NCBI GenBank assembly: GCA_016584305.1
Contig: JACEEZ010020100.1
Location: 1,567,429-1,631,428, forward strand
Origin: Chionoecetes opilio
Lineage: Eukaryota > Arthropoda > Malacostraca > Decapoda > Majidae
Length of the DNA stretch: 64,000 nt
Direction of reading: 5' to 3'
Below the pieces are notes generated by a model, which had not been told where the DNA came from, ran no database searches, and was given only the letters and a program-made list of their open reading frames with translations. The position numbers and the translations under genes are program-made. Below, in pieces: positions 1 through 13,042 of the stretch (the stretch's first letter is position 1; every line of letters starts with the position of its first letter).

Positions 1-249
1 TGGGTCAGCATAGTGAAGGTGTGTTAAGGGTGTAGAACAAACCAGCCCAGCGAGGTGGAGGCGGGTGGATGAGGCTGAGAGTGGACGAGGCGAGGTGGCG
101 GGGACACACTGTAGTAATTGGCGAAGTCGCTGCCTCGGCTGCCGCGGACTCTCCTGCGCCGATGCATAAATCATGTACGGAGAGTCTTATCATCGGCAGA
201 CTGGAGAGCGCTGCCAGACTGCCTTTCAGATTAGCTAAGTAGACGTTGT
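1..249. other. unassigned flank
   Basis: I recognise no gene or repeat in this non-repetitive segment, which leads into an (AC)n tract. A minus-strand open frame crosses it but continues into the AC repeat and shows no family resemblance. Confidence 0.5.
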
Positions 250-250
250 C

Positions 251-319
<69 letters not shown>
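250..319. repeat. (AC)n microsatellite
   Basis: About 35 uninterrupted AC dinucleotides. The tract directly abuts the 5' tRNA-like head of the SINE that follows. A second, short AC tract lies at the SINE's 3' end, so the tract may have been the insertion target. Confidence 0.97.
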
Positions 320-320
<1 letters not shown>

Positions 321-321
<1 letters not shown>

Positions 322-630
322 GTACTCCATGGTGTAGAGGAAGCACGCTCGGTTCACAACTGAGAAGTCCCGGGTTCGATCCCCGGGCGGAGCGGAAACT
401 TATGGGTTGTTTCCTTAAAACCCGAGCCCCTGTCCACCCAGCAGTGAATGGGTACCGGGTGTTAGCCGGGGTTTGTGACCTGCTCTCCGGGGTGCTGGTT
501 TCGGCCAACACAAAGCACTAAGGATGAATGATATAAATGTTGATATGGAGACGGGGCCACACGAGCATTGCTCTGGCCCTGTAAACTACAACTAGATGAA
601 TACAACTAGATGAATACACACACACACACA
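321..630 (+). mobile_element. tRNA-Val-like SINE (family A), copy 1
   Basis: The head resembles a tRNA. An A-box-like TGGTGTAGAGG is followed by an anticodon arm CTCGG-TTCACAA-CTGAG with a CAC (Val-like) triplet, then a B box GGTTCGATCCC and a short acceptor-like GGAGCGG. A non-tRNA body of about 200 bases follows. The 3' end holds two copies of AACTAGATGAATAC that run into (AC)n. A reverse-complement copy lies at 50632-50900 and shares head, body and tail. The extra body and the dispersed second copy argue for a Pol III-type SINE rather than a functional tRNA gene. Confidence 0.85.
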
Positions 631-1918
631 GCGCATTCGTCATAGAGGGAATGTACACTCTAATAACCGTGTTTAGTTCATATGTTCCTTGTCCAGGCAG
701 AGCAAAAAATATACGAGTAAAATTTGGCTCAGCTTTAAGAATTTATTATGATTTTTAGTTGACGTTCATTAACCACATGATTTATTGAGACGTGGCAGTT
801 TAGTTCGACAGTTACTGAGAAACATTGACTGGGGATTATACTTAGATTTTCTTTTTTCTTGTAACTTTTGCTACGTTGCTCTCTCACACTCTTCCCCTTA
901 AGTGAAGACGCACCATCGACCTTCCAATGAGCTGCTTCGCGAACACAAGTTACTGATCATTACGTCAGACTCAAGGCATGAAACTGTCTTCTCAACATTT
1001 TCCAAGCTAATAAGGCAGTCGTACTGGACACATAGGGAGTTTATGGATGATTCTAAGCGGGAAAATTATTGCTGGATCGTGTGTTTGTAGAATATTTTGT
1101 TTGTAAACCTTAACTATATTATCCTCTCCTGAAATACTCAGTAGATCATCTGGGCATCGATCCACATGAAGCAGCAGTATAAAAGCGACGTGACCTCAAC
1201 AACAGCGGAGATATTAGTCATCAGTATATTTTTATAAGATGTATACTTTACGTATTTGTATCTGTTCTATAGGTAAAGTGGAATAGGCGTATGTTAATCC
1301 GGAGGAACGTATCAAGAATGAAAGTAGCGAAGAAAAGTTAGATTGATTGGTTAGGTTATTTGTATTGCCTTACGACCCATACCTTGTTTCCTTATTCTCT
1401 TTCTTATTCTATTGGTATACTAGTAGGCTGAGATTATTATTCATTAGCGGTAAATGCTGACAATACGTTATTCTTTCAGGTATACCAGTGTTGTTTACCT
1501 TCCTCTGTCCCTTGTTCATCAAAGCTCGAAGCCTGAGTTTGTAGGGGAATGAACGCTTCACCAAACTATCAGTCACAGCGGGCACTACAACAGGTCATTT
1601 ATTCATAACCCAACATTTCGTCTTCACCCCACAATCATGAGGCGATCAAAGCATGAAAAAATTATTAGTGTTTGACCAAACCAGTGAAAAGCTGGCGCCA
1701 TTCAAGAGATGAGAACACACACACGCAAACGCAACCTCCTTGACAATAGAATAAATATATCATCTTTGCATCTGTATCATAGTTATATAAATATAAAATG
1801 ATAAGAGAACAATATTTGGTAATCTTTGGTTGCGAGCTCAAATTGGTGGTCTTGATTCTTGAATTGGTAGAAGATTCCTAAAAAAGTTCTAAACAAGACC
1901 TAAGAAACCTCATATGAA
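631..1918. other. AT-rich non-repetitive DNA
   Basis: I see no recognisable protein, RNA gene or repeat family in this stretch. It contains a TATAAAAG octamer, listed separately. Short open frames, such as 62 codons at 902-1090, show no domain signature. Confidence 0.5.
1178..1185 (+). promoter_or_regulatory. TATA-box-like octamer (weak candidate)
   Basis: TATAAAAG followed by GCGACGTGACC matches the TATA consensus. An Initiator-like TCATCAGT lies about 40 bases downstream (near 1219), somewhat farther than the usual 25-32. No transcript or open frame supports it, and such octamers are expected by chance in AT-rich DNA. Confidence 0.15.
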
Positions 1919-1972
1919 GGTAGGTTAGGTTAGGTTAGGTTAGGTTAGGTTAGGTTAGGTTAGGTTAGGTTA
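1919..1972 (+). repeat. interstitial telomere-like (TTAGG)n tract
   Basis: About ten perfect TAGGT/TTAGG pentamers. TTAGG is the canonical telomere repeat of most arthropods, including many crustaceans. The array is short and bounded by ordinary sequence on both sides, so it is an interstitial tract rather than a chromosome end. A second, degenerate TTAGG block sits inside the foldback element at 51846-51922. Confidence 0.9.
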
Positions 1973-2079
1973 CTCATGTACCTTACTCCCGCCATGTTTC
2001 CGCGGCACTTTTCTTTCCCACAGCCAGACACGAGCAAGCCTTCGCGTTACCGAAACCCCGTGCGTTGTATCACTCAGCG

Positions 2080-2300
2080 GAATTTTTTATTATTATCATT
2101 ATTACTACTATTATTATTATTATTATTGCTATTACTATAATGAATTGAGGGAAAAGGAGGAGGAAAATAGGAAAGGAAGATAAGGAAACACGCCACAGGA
2201 TGTGAATGATAAAAAGAAAAAGTAAGATGAAGAGTAAGAAGAGGAAGAAGAGGAGGAAGAAGAGGAAGAAGAAGAGAGGAAGAAGAGGAAATCTGCTCTG
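2080..2300. repeat. ATT and GAA/GAG simple-sequence block
   Basis: An imperfect (ATT)n run (about 2085-2130) is followed by a purine-rich GGAA/GAAGAG stretch (about 2145-2290). Low-complexity minus-strand frames here encode only Leu/Phe/Ser runs and are not genes. Confidence 0.8.
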
Positions 2301-2362
2301 CACAACATATTGGTATCATCGCCTGAGGGTCTTCCTGAAGGGTGCGTGGCTGAATGAGGGGC

Positions 2363-2370
2363 TATAAAAG
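2363..2370 (+). promoter_or_regulatory. candidate TATA box in GC-rich context
   Basis: GGGGCTATAAAAGGGGC is a textbook TATA element with GC-rich flanks. Start sites would be expected near 2390-2400, in a T/G/C-rich segment. No convincing open frame follows before the ACT-repeat block, so any transcript would be noncoding or have a long 5' UTR. Confidence 0.25.
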
Positions 2371-2784
2371 GGGCTGTTACTAAGTGCCTTGCTTGCGTGC
2401 GTGGGTCCTGCCTGCCTGCTGGGTGACTGATGTGGCTCGGTTATAGTTAGTGTGGTTGTTTGTGGTGGTCGTGTGGATGATTTCCCGTGCTACAAGCTGG
2501 AGGGGAGAAGTTTGGAGAAGTTTGAAGGCGTGAGGAGGTGGTCATGCTAAGGAAATTGTCGATAATGATGGGATTGTCCTTGACCTAACGATATTCGACA
2601 GGGAAAGTTTTGATTTTTATTCATAATCGTTTTGCTATTGAGAGGTTTTTTTTACAGTTTAGTGTGTGCGAACGAGCGATTGAGTGTATTTTAAAAGTAG
2701 GATTTCTTTTATTTTGTTTTCGTTATGTATTTTTATGTATATTGTTGGCTTCTTTTTTGTCAACTAAGGGCAAATCACTTAAGT

Positions 2785-3215
2785 TACAACTATTATTATT
2801 ATCATCATTATTGTCATTATCAGTTATCATCATTGCTGTTATTACTGTTATCTTCATTATTGGTATCACTACTACTACTACTACAGTACTACTACTACTA
2901 TTATTAAATACTACCACTACTACTACTACTACTATTACTACTACCACCATTACTACTACTACCACTATTACCACCACTGCATCTACTACTACTGCTACTA
3001 CTACTGCTACTATAGTACTACTACTACTACTACCACTACTTCTACTACTACTACTATTACCACTACTTCTACTATTACTACTAACACTACTACTACTACC
3101 ACCACTTCTACTACTACGACTACTACTACTAATACCACCACCACTACAACCACTACTACAACCACTATTACTACTACTACTACTATTACTGCTAATGCTG
3201 CTGCGCGTAATACTG
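2785..3215. repeat. imperfect (ACT)n / (ATT)n block
   Basis: About 430 bases of ACT, ATT and ACC trinucleotides. Open frames on both strands (228 codons plus, 168 minus) are Thr/Leu or Ser/Val homopolymer-like translations of the repeat and are not called as genes. Confidence 0.95.
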
Positions 3216-4536
<1,321 letters not shown>

Positions 4537-4889
4537 TGACCGTAAGGCGTGATACAGTGTCGTGTCATTAGTGACACACAGTGACACAGTGACATACACA
4601 TAGTGACACACATTGACACTTAGTAGACACAGTGACATACAGTGTACGTGTCAATAGTGCGCCTGACAAGTGCCTGTGACGGATAGTGACCCTCAGCCTG
4701 TAACACTGTGTACTTACTTACTACTTAGTTATTATCTTACAAGGCATAGCTTTCGGATAGATGTCTCCGGGACAGGGGACTTCTTTAGCTTCTGCCAGTT
4801 AATGCCTTCATCAACCTCCTTACCAATTGTAGCCCCATGTCAACCATGATGTAAGTTGTTTAAATAAAAAAAATAAAAAAAGCGCGCGC
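4537..4889. repeat. degenerate GTGACACA-like repeats and spacer
   Basis: From about 4548 to 4690 the sequence repeats variants of AGTGACACA with irregular spacing. This is probably the 3' untranslated end of the preceding LINE or a decayed minisatellite. The rest is unassigned, apart from a short (CG)n run just before the next GA tract. Confidence 0.5.
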
Positions 4890-5520
<631 letters not shown>

Positions 5521-5692
5521 AGGAAAATAGTTTTATGATGCAGAAATATACGTTTAAAAAATCAATAAATGCAATAATTAAAAGCTAATTCTAAAAACAA
5601 AGAAATGAGGAAAAACCAAAAAGGAAAAGAAAGCAAATGAGTTTAATGCATGAGGAAATAAGTGAAAAGGCTAATATACAAGAAATATAGTT

Positions 5693-5769
<77 letters not shown>

Positions 5770-5801
5770 GAAGAGAGAGAGGAGGAGAGGAGAGAGAGAG
5801 A

Positions 5802-5840
<39 letters not shown>
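5693..5840. repeat. (GA)n microsatellite, interrupted
   Basis: GA repeats with multiple GAAGAGA, GGAGAGG and GGAAGAG interruptions. This is the most degenerate of the four GA tracts between 4 and 6 kb. Confidence 0.96.
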
Positions 5841-5841
<1 letters not shown>

Positions 5842-6602
5842 ACAAGAAAAGGCGGTAAGAGGGAAGCAGTCAAGAGGAAAGCCAGATAAGGAAATGAGGC
5901 AGGAATATGCAAGGGACAGCGAACCCATGGACGGGGAAATGCAGGAAAGCGGGCCGAGGGAAGGGGCGACGAGCAGCGATGCGGGGCTAAAGATAACTAA
6001 CCATGACGTCAGTGAGCGTTTGTCCCAAGCTGTGCCTACACAAATTATGGCGAGCTTAATGCCACGAGGAACCTCTTACACGGCCTCGTTGGATGTCTCT
6101 GTCCTGCAGGAGACCGCGATGTTATCCTCCGCTTTATGAGTTTCTGCCTCGCTGCCGTACGACTGATGTGACCTGGAGATAAGGTGACGATGATGAAAAT
6201 GTTGGGGATTCTCATAGCGACACTTGGGATTGTGTGTCGGTCTGGGCGTGATTGGGCGAGATTGGGCGAGGAAATGCAGTGAAAAGATGCAAATGTATAT
6301 AATATAGAACCAGATGCCTGTGTCTGATGGGGCTTTGAGTGTCGCGTGGAAATGCCGGGTTGAATGTGGGGACGTTTGATGCTTCTTATGTCCAATATAT
6401 CCCAGCGCGGTACAGTCTTGGTATTCGTACGGGTTTCTTCTCGCAGCGAGGTGTTGATTGTCAATGTAGACTACTTACAGTACCTGGATGCCACGATGAC
6501 TGATTGTAATGGTGATGTCTGTCTTATTACACTGCCGGTCTCTCTCTCGCCAGCTGCTTTTGTTTTTATTGGCTTGCTTTCCTTTACTGTCAGCTGTATT
6601 AT
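5841..6602. other. non-repetitive spacer
   Basis: Balanced-composition sequence with no recognised domain, despite a 139-codon minus-strand frame (6045-6464). Codon content and lack of motifs give no support for coding. Confidence 0.45.
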
Positions 6603-6622
6603 TCTCTCTCTCTTCTCTCTCT

Positions 6623-6697
<75 letters not shown>
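6603..6697. repeat. (CT)n microsatellite
   Basis: CT repeats with four TTCTCT interruptions in the left half and a pure right half. Confidence 0.97.
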
Positions 6698-6699
<2 letters not shown>

Positions 6700-7079
6700 C
6701 TATTCCATATTGCTGAAGGAGAACTCTTAACGCTATAGTGAGTAGCGATCATGCTATTTGATTTCACCCATCGCAGACCGTATCAATATTTTGCGTATGA
6801 AATTACTAATATATCATAAGTTTTTTAAGTGTAAAAAAATCTTAAGTTTCATATCATGTATTTTTCAATGTTTTTCAGTGTAGTTTAGTTCCATTTCGAG
6901 CCAAAACTTTGCAGAAACTTAGACGATATATTGATTATGAGAATCTAAGGGTGAATATGTTACACACACACATGTGAATGTTTTGAAGAACTTGTCATTA
7001 TTCATCAGATCAATTTTGAGCATGTTTAGATAAGCTAACAAGTATATCTGATTATTAGTTATCTTTATTTATATTTTTC
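6698..7079. other. AT-rich spacer
   Basis: I recognise nothing here. No open frame of note and no repeat shared with other parts of the window. Confidence 0.45.
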
Positions 7080-7315
7080 TATGTGTCACTTAGTTTTGGA
7101 AATTGACAATTGGATTTCTCCTAACTTTTAGTTTACGTAGTACTTATCTGTATGTGCATGTATGCACACTTATCTTATTGGTATCGTTTGAAATGTCCTG
7201 CCAAATGTATTGTATCTTATAGGAGCTGTGCTCCATACTTTATTTATAAAGTCTGAGCAATAATAAATTCTATTCTATTCTATTCTATTCTATTCTATTC
7301 TATTCTATTCTATTC
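7080..7315 (+). mobile_element. probable LINE 3' end with (ATTCT)n tail
   Basis: The segment TTATAGGAGCTGTGCTCCAT...GAGCAATAATAAATTCTATTC ends in a polyadenylation-like AATAAA immediately followed by about nine ATTCT pentamers (7269-7315). Many non-LTR retrotransposons end in a short species-specific tandem repeat after AATAAA, so I infer a 5'-truncated LINE fragment with no coding part left. The left boundary is a guess. Confidence 0.5.
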
Positions 7316-7573
<258 letters not shown>

Positions 7574-7920
7574 CGAAAATAAATCCACATCCTTTACTCG
7601 ATCATCTCTGGAAGAGCCGCACTGAGGTCACTTATTGCCTTGCTATGGTGCCTTTTCCTGCCAGTAAATAGACGAATTTGTCCGAAATTGGTAAAAAAAA
7701 TGTGGGTTGGACCAGTCAGTGGTGCCCTAGTGGTCCCGCGGCCTGAGGGGTTAATGGGGGCGGTGGGCGAATCCGAGACCCACTGGCTGAGGTACCTTGT
7801 TCCTGCGGATGTGGTGGCGGCCTGATGGATCACGCCAGGCAGGCAGGGTACAGGGAGGGTACAGGGCCAGGGAGGGAGGGGGTACGGGGCCAGGGGAGTG
7901 AGGGAGGAAATTAAAGGGAA
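7574..7920. other. unassigned spacer
   Basis: Around 7715-7800 the DNA is GC-richer, with a weak tRNA-like look (GGTGCCCTAGTGGTCCCGCG) but no clear B box. G-rich GGGAGGG patches lie at about 7850-7900. Confidence 0.4.
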
Positions 7921-7921
7921 G

Positions 7922-8390
7922 CAGAGTGAGACAGGTATTCGGTATAGGTATTACAATATGTAGGTATTTTTTGGTCGTTATTTTTATTTCTATTGTTTTT
8001 GTATTTGTATTGTTGGTATATATTTTTATTAATAAATTATCGGGAAACAGTCAACTAGGGAACGAGAGTGAGACAGGTATTCGGTATAGGTATTACAATA
8101 TGTAGTAATGTTGTAGTTTTTTCTATTGCTATTGGTATTTTTATTATTATTGAATGCTAGAAAGAAAGACGCAATGAAACAGGGCGAGGGGAGTGAGGGA
8201 AGGAAAGGAAAATAGTCAACGAGGGAGCGAGACTGAGCCAGGTATTCGGTATAGGGTATTACACCATATCGATTTTTTTATCGTTATTTATATTTCCATT
8301 GTTATTGCGATTTGTATTATTATTGAATCCTGCAGAAAGAAACACAAGGAAGCAAAGTATGGGAAGTAGGATAACAATAGCCTAATGTAA
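7922..8390 (+). repeat. three degenerate tandem units of about 145-160 bp
   Basis: Each unit begins with GAGTGAGACAGGTATTCGG or a close variant (near 7926, 8068 and 8229). TATAGGTATTACA follows, then a T-rich stretch and a terminal AGTCAAC-like sequence. Units are diverged and differ in length, indicating an old local triplication. Confidence 0.75.
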
Positions 8391-8738
8391 TATATTCTCC
8401 GTTACTTATATTCTTGATGTTGTCTCTCCCATCACCGGTATTATTATTGTTATTATATTTGTTATTTTCACTGTTGTTACATTACATTTTTTTGTATGTA
8501 TGTTGTTACCTCAGTAATTTCAAAGTAATGATGGTGGTGGTTGATCAGATGTCTATCAACCCATACTTACCCATTTGCGGATATACATTTTAAATAACGA
8601 GCACACATATTTCATATTTTTATTACAAATTGTAGTCTTTTTTTCGTTGCCCTTTGGCCAGTTATCTTTTTATTCGTATAAAGAAAATATCGAGGTTGTC
8701 TTCTCACCTTCACTTCCATGTTTCATATCTACCGTCAG
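8391..8738. other. AT-rich spacer
   Basis: I recognise nothing in this stretch. Confidence 0.4.
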
Positions 8739-8960
8739 TAACACTATAGTCGCCACTGCACTAATTTCGCCAGGCGCCTTATATTACGAGTTTTAGCATC
8801 ACTACAGACTTGTGTGTGCCACTGAAGAGGCATGCACAGTAGTATATATTACATATGTCTTCAGCGGCACATACAAGTCTGTACAAGTGATGCTAAAATT
8901 CGTAATATTCGCCTGTAAAATTCGACTGGCGACATTAGTGCAGTGGCGACTATAGTGTTA
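8739..8960. mobile_element. foldback (long inverted repeat) element
   Basis: Two arms of about 95 bp are near-complementary. The left arm starts TAACACTATAGTCGCC and the right arm ends GGCGACTATAGTGTTA. Both arms carry GCAGTG, TTAGCATCAC and ACAGACTTG in mirrored order, around a loop of about 30 bases. No open frame lies inside, so it is best described as a foldback MITE-like element able to form a long hairpin. Confidence 0.85.
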
Positions 8961-8969
8961 TTGAAGTGA

Positions 8970-9045
8970 ATCTATATAAGAACATAAGAATATAAGAAAA
9001 TAAGGAAGCTACAAGAGGCTGCGAAACCTACACGAGGTAGTTCGT
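8970..9045 (-). mobile_element. CR1-like LINE 3'-end fragment (octamer-tail family), copy 1
   Basis: AAGAACATAAGAATATAAG followed by AAATAAGGAAGCTACAAGAGG and the CCTACACGAGGTAG core. The same unit recurs at 21627, 27723, 29203 and 43170. Read on the minus strand it ends in TTCTTATG octamers, the LINE tail. Confidence 0.7.
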
Positions 9046-9052
9046 GCTAATA

Positions 9053-9133
<81 letters not shown>

Positions 9134-9171
9134 ATATTGTATATATATGTATATATATATATGTATCTATG

Positions 9172-9220
<49 letters not shown>

Positions 9221-9231
9221 GTATATATATG

Positions 9232-9264
<33 letters not shown>

Positions 9265-9292
9265 GTATATATATATGTATATATATATATGT

Positions 9293-9339
<47 letters not shown>

Positions 9340-9340
9340 C
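9046..9340. repeat. (AT)n / (GTATATATAT)n block
   Basis: About 290 bases of nearly pure AT with regularly spaced G or C substitutions in the right two thirds, giving 10-16 bp GTATATAT sub-periods. Predicted Tyr-Ile frames are artefacts. Confidence 0.97.
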
Positions 9341-9628
9341 AAGGAAAGGCAACTGAGAGGACTTTGCTATCAGGATGGCTCCGTGTATCAGGGCAGCAGG
9401 AGGTGGGCTATCGTAATACTAATGATAATAATGATAATAATGACAATACTGTAGTATGAACAATGATATAAGAAATACAGAGGAAATGATAGAAAATAGT
9501 TTCCTACAAGCCGTCTGAGTACTCGCACAATCGGGATAAAACATCACGATAAAATCTAAGAGAATAACAATAATTTTAACTAGCAAAATAAAATAAGGAA
9601 AATTACCCTCGTTTTACAGTATTGTGGG

Positions 9629-9632
<4 letters not shown>
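9341..9632. other. unassigned spacer
   Basis: Short (AATGATAAT)n-like patch near 9420-9445. Nothing else recognised. Confidence 0.4.
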
Positions 9633-9719
<87 letters not shown>

Positions 9720-9729
9720 AGAGGAGAGG

Positions 9730-9796
<67 letters not shown>
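9633..9796. repeat. (GA)n microsatellite
   Basis: Two pure GA halves separated by GAAGAGAGAGGAGAGGAGAGG near 9714-9737. Confidence 0.97.
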
Positions 9797-9799
<3 letters not shown>

Positions 9800-10402
9800 G
9801 TATGCAAGATTTCGTGATAAAAAATAATCATCATTGTATATTAAATTTATAAGATAATTAATTGTTATTGCTATTATTGTAGCCTGTGTTATGTGTCATC
9901 CTGAATAGAGTTATGTTATTTATTTACCTATTTTTATATATATATATATTTCTTCATGTATTGGCATTATCATTCATCTATAATATATATAATCATAATC
10001 TGTAACAACAAATAGATGGATAGTATAGAGAGCAACATGAATAAATGAAGATAATAATACAAATAGATGAAGTACGGAGGAGAGATGAGGCGGAGTTGAT
10101 AACCGCCTTCAAGTTTCCTGTTTATTCAGTTTGGAAAGTCTGGCTATTTAACTCCCCAAATCATAAACACTTTTTGTGCTGTAAACTGAACATAGAATTG
10201 GTAACATAAGTCCTAATCCATCATGGTACTTAACGCAGCTAAGTGTCTAGTCGGATCATTTTGTTCGGTATTTGTTAGTGAAATCGCTGTAGTTGGGTTC
10301 TTTGTAATGGGATTATAACAAATGTGGGAAATACGAGATGTTTAAGTAGCGGAAGGGGTGAGGGGGGCGAGTACACCCCTGACTACTGCGAGCCTGGCGT
10401 TT
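9797..10402. other. AT-rich spacer
   Basis: No recognised gene. Short (TA)n at about 9937-9950 only. Confidence 0.4.
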
Positions 10403-10434
10403 ATAGTAGTAGTAGTAGTAGTAGCAGTAGTAGC

Positions 10435-10466
<32 letters not shown>

Positions 10467-10467
10467 C

Positions 10468-10529
<62 letters not shown>

Positions 10530-10540
10530 CAGCAGTAGTT
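10403..10540. repeat. (AGT)n microsatellite
   Basis: About 46 AGT trinucleotides with a few AGC variants. Ser, Val and Tyr runs in the frames are artefacts. Confidence 0.97.
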
Positions 10541-10642
10541 TATTGACAAAATAATAATATATATATGCAAAACATGTAAGTAACAATAACGAAACAATAC
10601 GAAAACTTTCTTGCGTCCAACATGAAATTAATTCCATATTCC

Positions 10643-10854
10643 TTAACCTCTTCACGCCAATCTTTCCTTTGCTATAAAATTTTGTCTGTTGTTAGCCATA
10701 AAATTATGAAAAGTAACTTACGTATATACCAAATTAGCTAGTCGACAAGGATACCAAACAGGTCATTTCTATAAAACATTGCTTATATTCACTAAATATC
10801 GTCTAATGGTAGCCAAATTACAATGAAAATTCGTTCTGGGCCTCAAGGGGTTAA
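10643..10854 (-). mobile_element. TTAA-bounded MITE (piggyBac-like), copy A
   Basis: 212 bp with TTAA at both ends. Read on the minus strand it starts TTAACCCCTTGAGGCCCAGA and ends in the inverted form GGCGTGAAGAGGTTAA. An interior TTTGGCTACCATTAGACGAT and ATGGCTAACAACAGAC are shared with four other copies. TTAA target sites and CCC-starting inverted repeats are the hallmark of piggyBac-type elements. No transposase is present. Confidence 0.85.
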
Positions 10855-10995
10855 AGAAGTAGAGGACAAAATACACTTCTAAATTTAACTGACGCTATTT
10901 GTATGTATTACCTTGCCAATTGAACAGTGAGGATTCAAGTCTGTGTCGATATTACCTGCACTAGTGTTCCTGCCACGTAGTCTCCCTATGCCTCC

Positions 10996-11199
10996 TTAAA
11001 CCCCTTGAGGCCCAGAACGTATTTTCCATTGTAATTTGGCTGCCATTAGACTATTTTATTGAATGTAATTAATATTCTGTAGATATGACCCGTTTCGTAC
11101 CCTTGTCCACTTGGTTATTTGGTACATTAACTTTGGTATATTACGTTTTTGGTTAACAGACGATCATGCAAAGGGAAAATCTGGGCGTGAAGGGGTTAA
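10996..11199 (+). mobile_element. TTAA-bounded MITE (piggyBac-like), copy B
   Basis: Same family as copy A but opposite orientation, only about 140 bases away. Begins TTAAACCCCTTGAGGCCCAG and ends GGGCGTGAAGGGGTTAA. This copy keeps the uninterrupted interior TTTGGCTGCCATTAG and so serves as an empty site for the nested insertion in copy D. Confidence 0.85.
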
Positions 11200-11239
11200 T
11201 ATCTTTATAAATAATAGTTTTTTCAATCCTATTAAAGGG

Positions 11240-11410
11240 TTCTTTTACATGGTACAGTCTGTTTTCTTTTTAAACAATAATGGACTGGCCAAGGACTGAA
11301 CAAAGAAGTAAGGAGAAGCCTAATAATTGCCAGTTCTCATAAAGCAAATAGTAAAAAACTTGGAATTTAGTTTAGGAGGTGTTTCAATACTCCTCTATAA
11401 CTGACTTCAA
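11240..11410 (-). mobile_element. LINE 3'-end fragment (same family as 17289-19815)
   Basis: Diverged version of the 3' untranslated region of the LINE at 17.3 kb. Shared order: ACTGGCCAAGG, then TTGCCAGT, ATAAAG, GTAA, AATTTAG and GGAGGTGT. Orientation is the same as the main copy. Confidence 0.65.
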
Positions 11411-11659
11411 TACTGTACGACAAATGGCAAAAAATATACGTATACATTCAGTATTTTTTTTGGTGTGTATTAGCATTTGATAAGTAAGATGCCATAATTA
11501 TAAGTAATATTTCTGACAAGTGTGATCGACTGTCTTCTGGATTTGGGAAATGGGTGTTTCTGTAGCGTTGTTTAATAAGGTGCAGTTATAATTGAGTCGG
11601 ATATTAATGTGACAAATTAATGTGGTTAGGTTTATCAAATGGACGAGTAGTTATTATGG

Positions 11660-11660
<1 letters not shown>
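11411..11660. other. unassigned AT-rich spacer
   Basis: Nothing recognised. Confidence 0.4.
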
Positions 11661-11747
<87 letters not shown>

Positions 11748-11798
11748 ACCCACACCCACACCCACACCCACACCCACACCCCCACACACACACACACA
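11661..11798. repeat. (AC)n followed by (CACACC)n
   Basis: About 84 bp of pure AC, then five or six CACACC hexamers (about 11746-11782), then a short AC run. Confidence 0.96.
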
Positions 11799-11969
11799 GT
11801 ATAATAACAAGAAACAATAGTGTTCTAATAATCGCCCGGAGCTGTGAAAGGAATAAAACTAGTAGCAGTTTTTTCCCCCTCCTCATTCAGGCTCAGGTAG
11901 GGTTTGGCGCACCAGTGTAATTAATGTGATGAATTATGACAGGCTTGAGGTACCGTTGTTGCCTTTTAT

Positions 11970-12055
11970 CCACCCTCTTTTACTTCCTCTTTTTCCACCC
12001 CCTCTTTCCTCCTCTTCTTTCCCAATACTCTCTCTCTCTCTCTCTCTCCCCTTCT

Positions 12056-12151
<96 letters not shown>

Positions 12152-12420
12152 TCTTCATTCCCCTTTTACTCGCTTTTCCATTTTCCTCTCTTATTTTTTT
12201 CCATTCCTAGTTTTTTTCTCTGTTTCACCCCCTCATTCTCCCTTTCTATTTTCATTCCCTTTTTACTATATAATGCATTCCCTCTTTTATTCTTCTCCAT
12301 TCCATCTTTTTTTCTCTTTTTCACCCTTTCTTTTACTCTTTTCATCCACTCCTTCATTGACTCTACTCCTACTCCCTCTTTTTCCCTCTCCTTTTCCTCT
12401 TTCCTGTCCTACTCACAACA
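11970..12420. repeat. pyrimidine-rich block with (CT)n core
   Basis: A core of CT repeats with CCT/TTCT interruptions (12029-12151). T/C-rich low-complexity DNA surrounds it (TTCCATTC, CCCTTTT motifs; a near-duplicate TTTTTTTCTCT...TTTCACCC at about 12210 and 12308). The 181-codon frame over it is Ser/Leu/Phe low complexity. Confidence 0.9.
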
Positions 12421-12830
<410 letters not shown>

Positions 12831-12869
12831 CTCTTTTTCTCAAATTAATAAATGGAGATAAGCTCCGTC

Positions 12870-12901
12870 AGAGAGAGAGGAGAGAGAGAGAGGAGAGAGA
12901 G

Positions 12902-12939
<38 letters not shown>

Positions 12940-12992
12940 AGAAGAGATGAGAGAGAGAGACGAGAAGAGAGAGAGAGAGAGAGAGAGAAAAG

Positions 12993-13039
<47 letters not shown>
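12870..13039. repeat. (GA)n microsatellite, right arm
   Basis: GA with frequent GGAGAG, GACGAGA and GAAAAGA interruptions, ending in a pure stretch. Confidence 0.97.

Positions 13040-13042
<3 letters not shown>

Noticed and set aside
322..392. Functional tRNA-Val gene
   Set aside because: The tRNA-like head continues into a shared non-tRNA body and tail found again at 50628-50900, and the acceptor stem is not well paired. This fits a SINE better.
1919..1972. True chromosome end
   Set aside because: Unique sequence continues for kilobases on both sides of a 54-bp tract.
6045..6464. 139-codon minus-strand gene
   Set aside because: No recognisable motif, no start context or splice support, and length within chance for non-AT-rich spacer.
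9044..9459. Tyr/Ile-rich small proteins
   Set aside because: Translations of the (AT)n/(GTATAT)n block.
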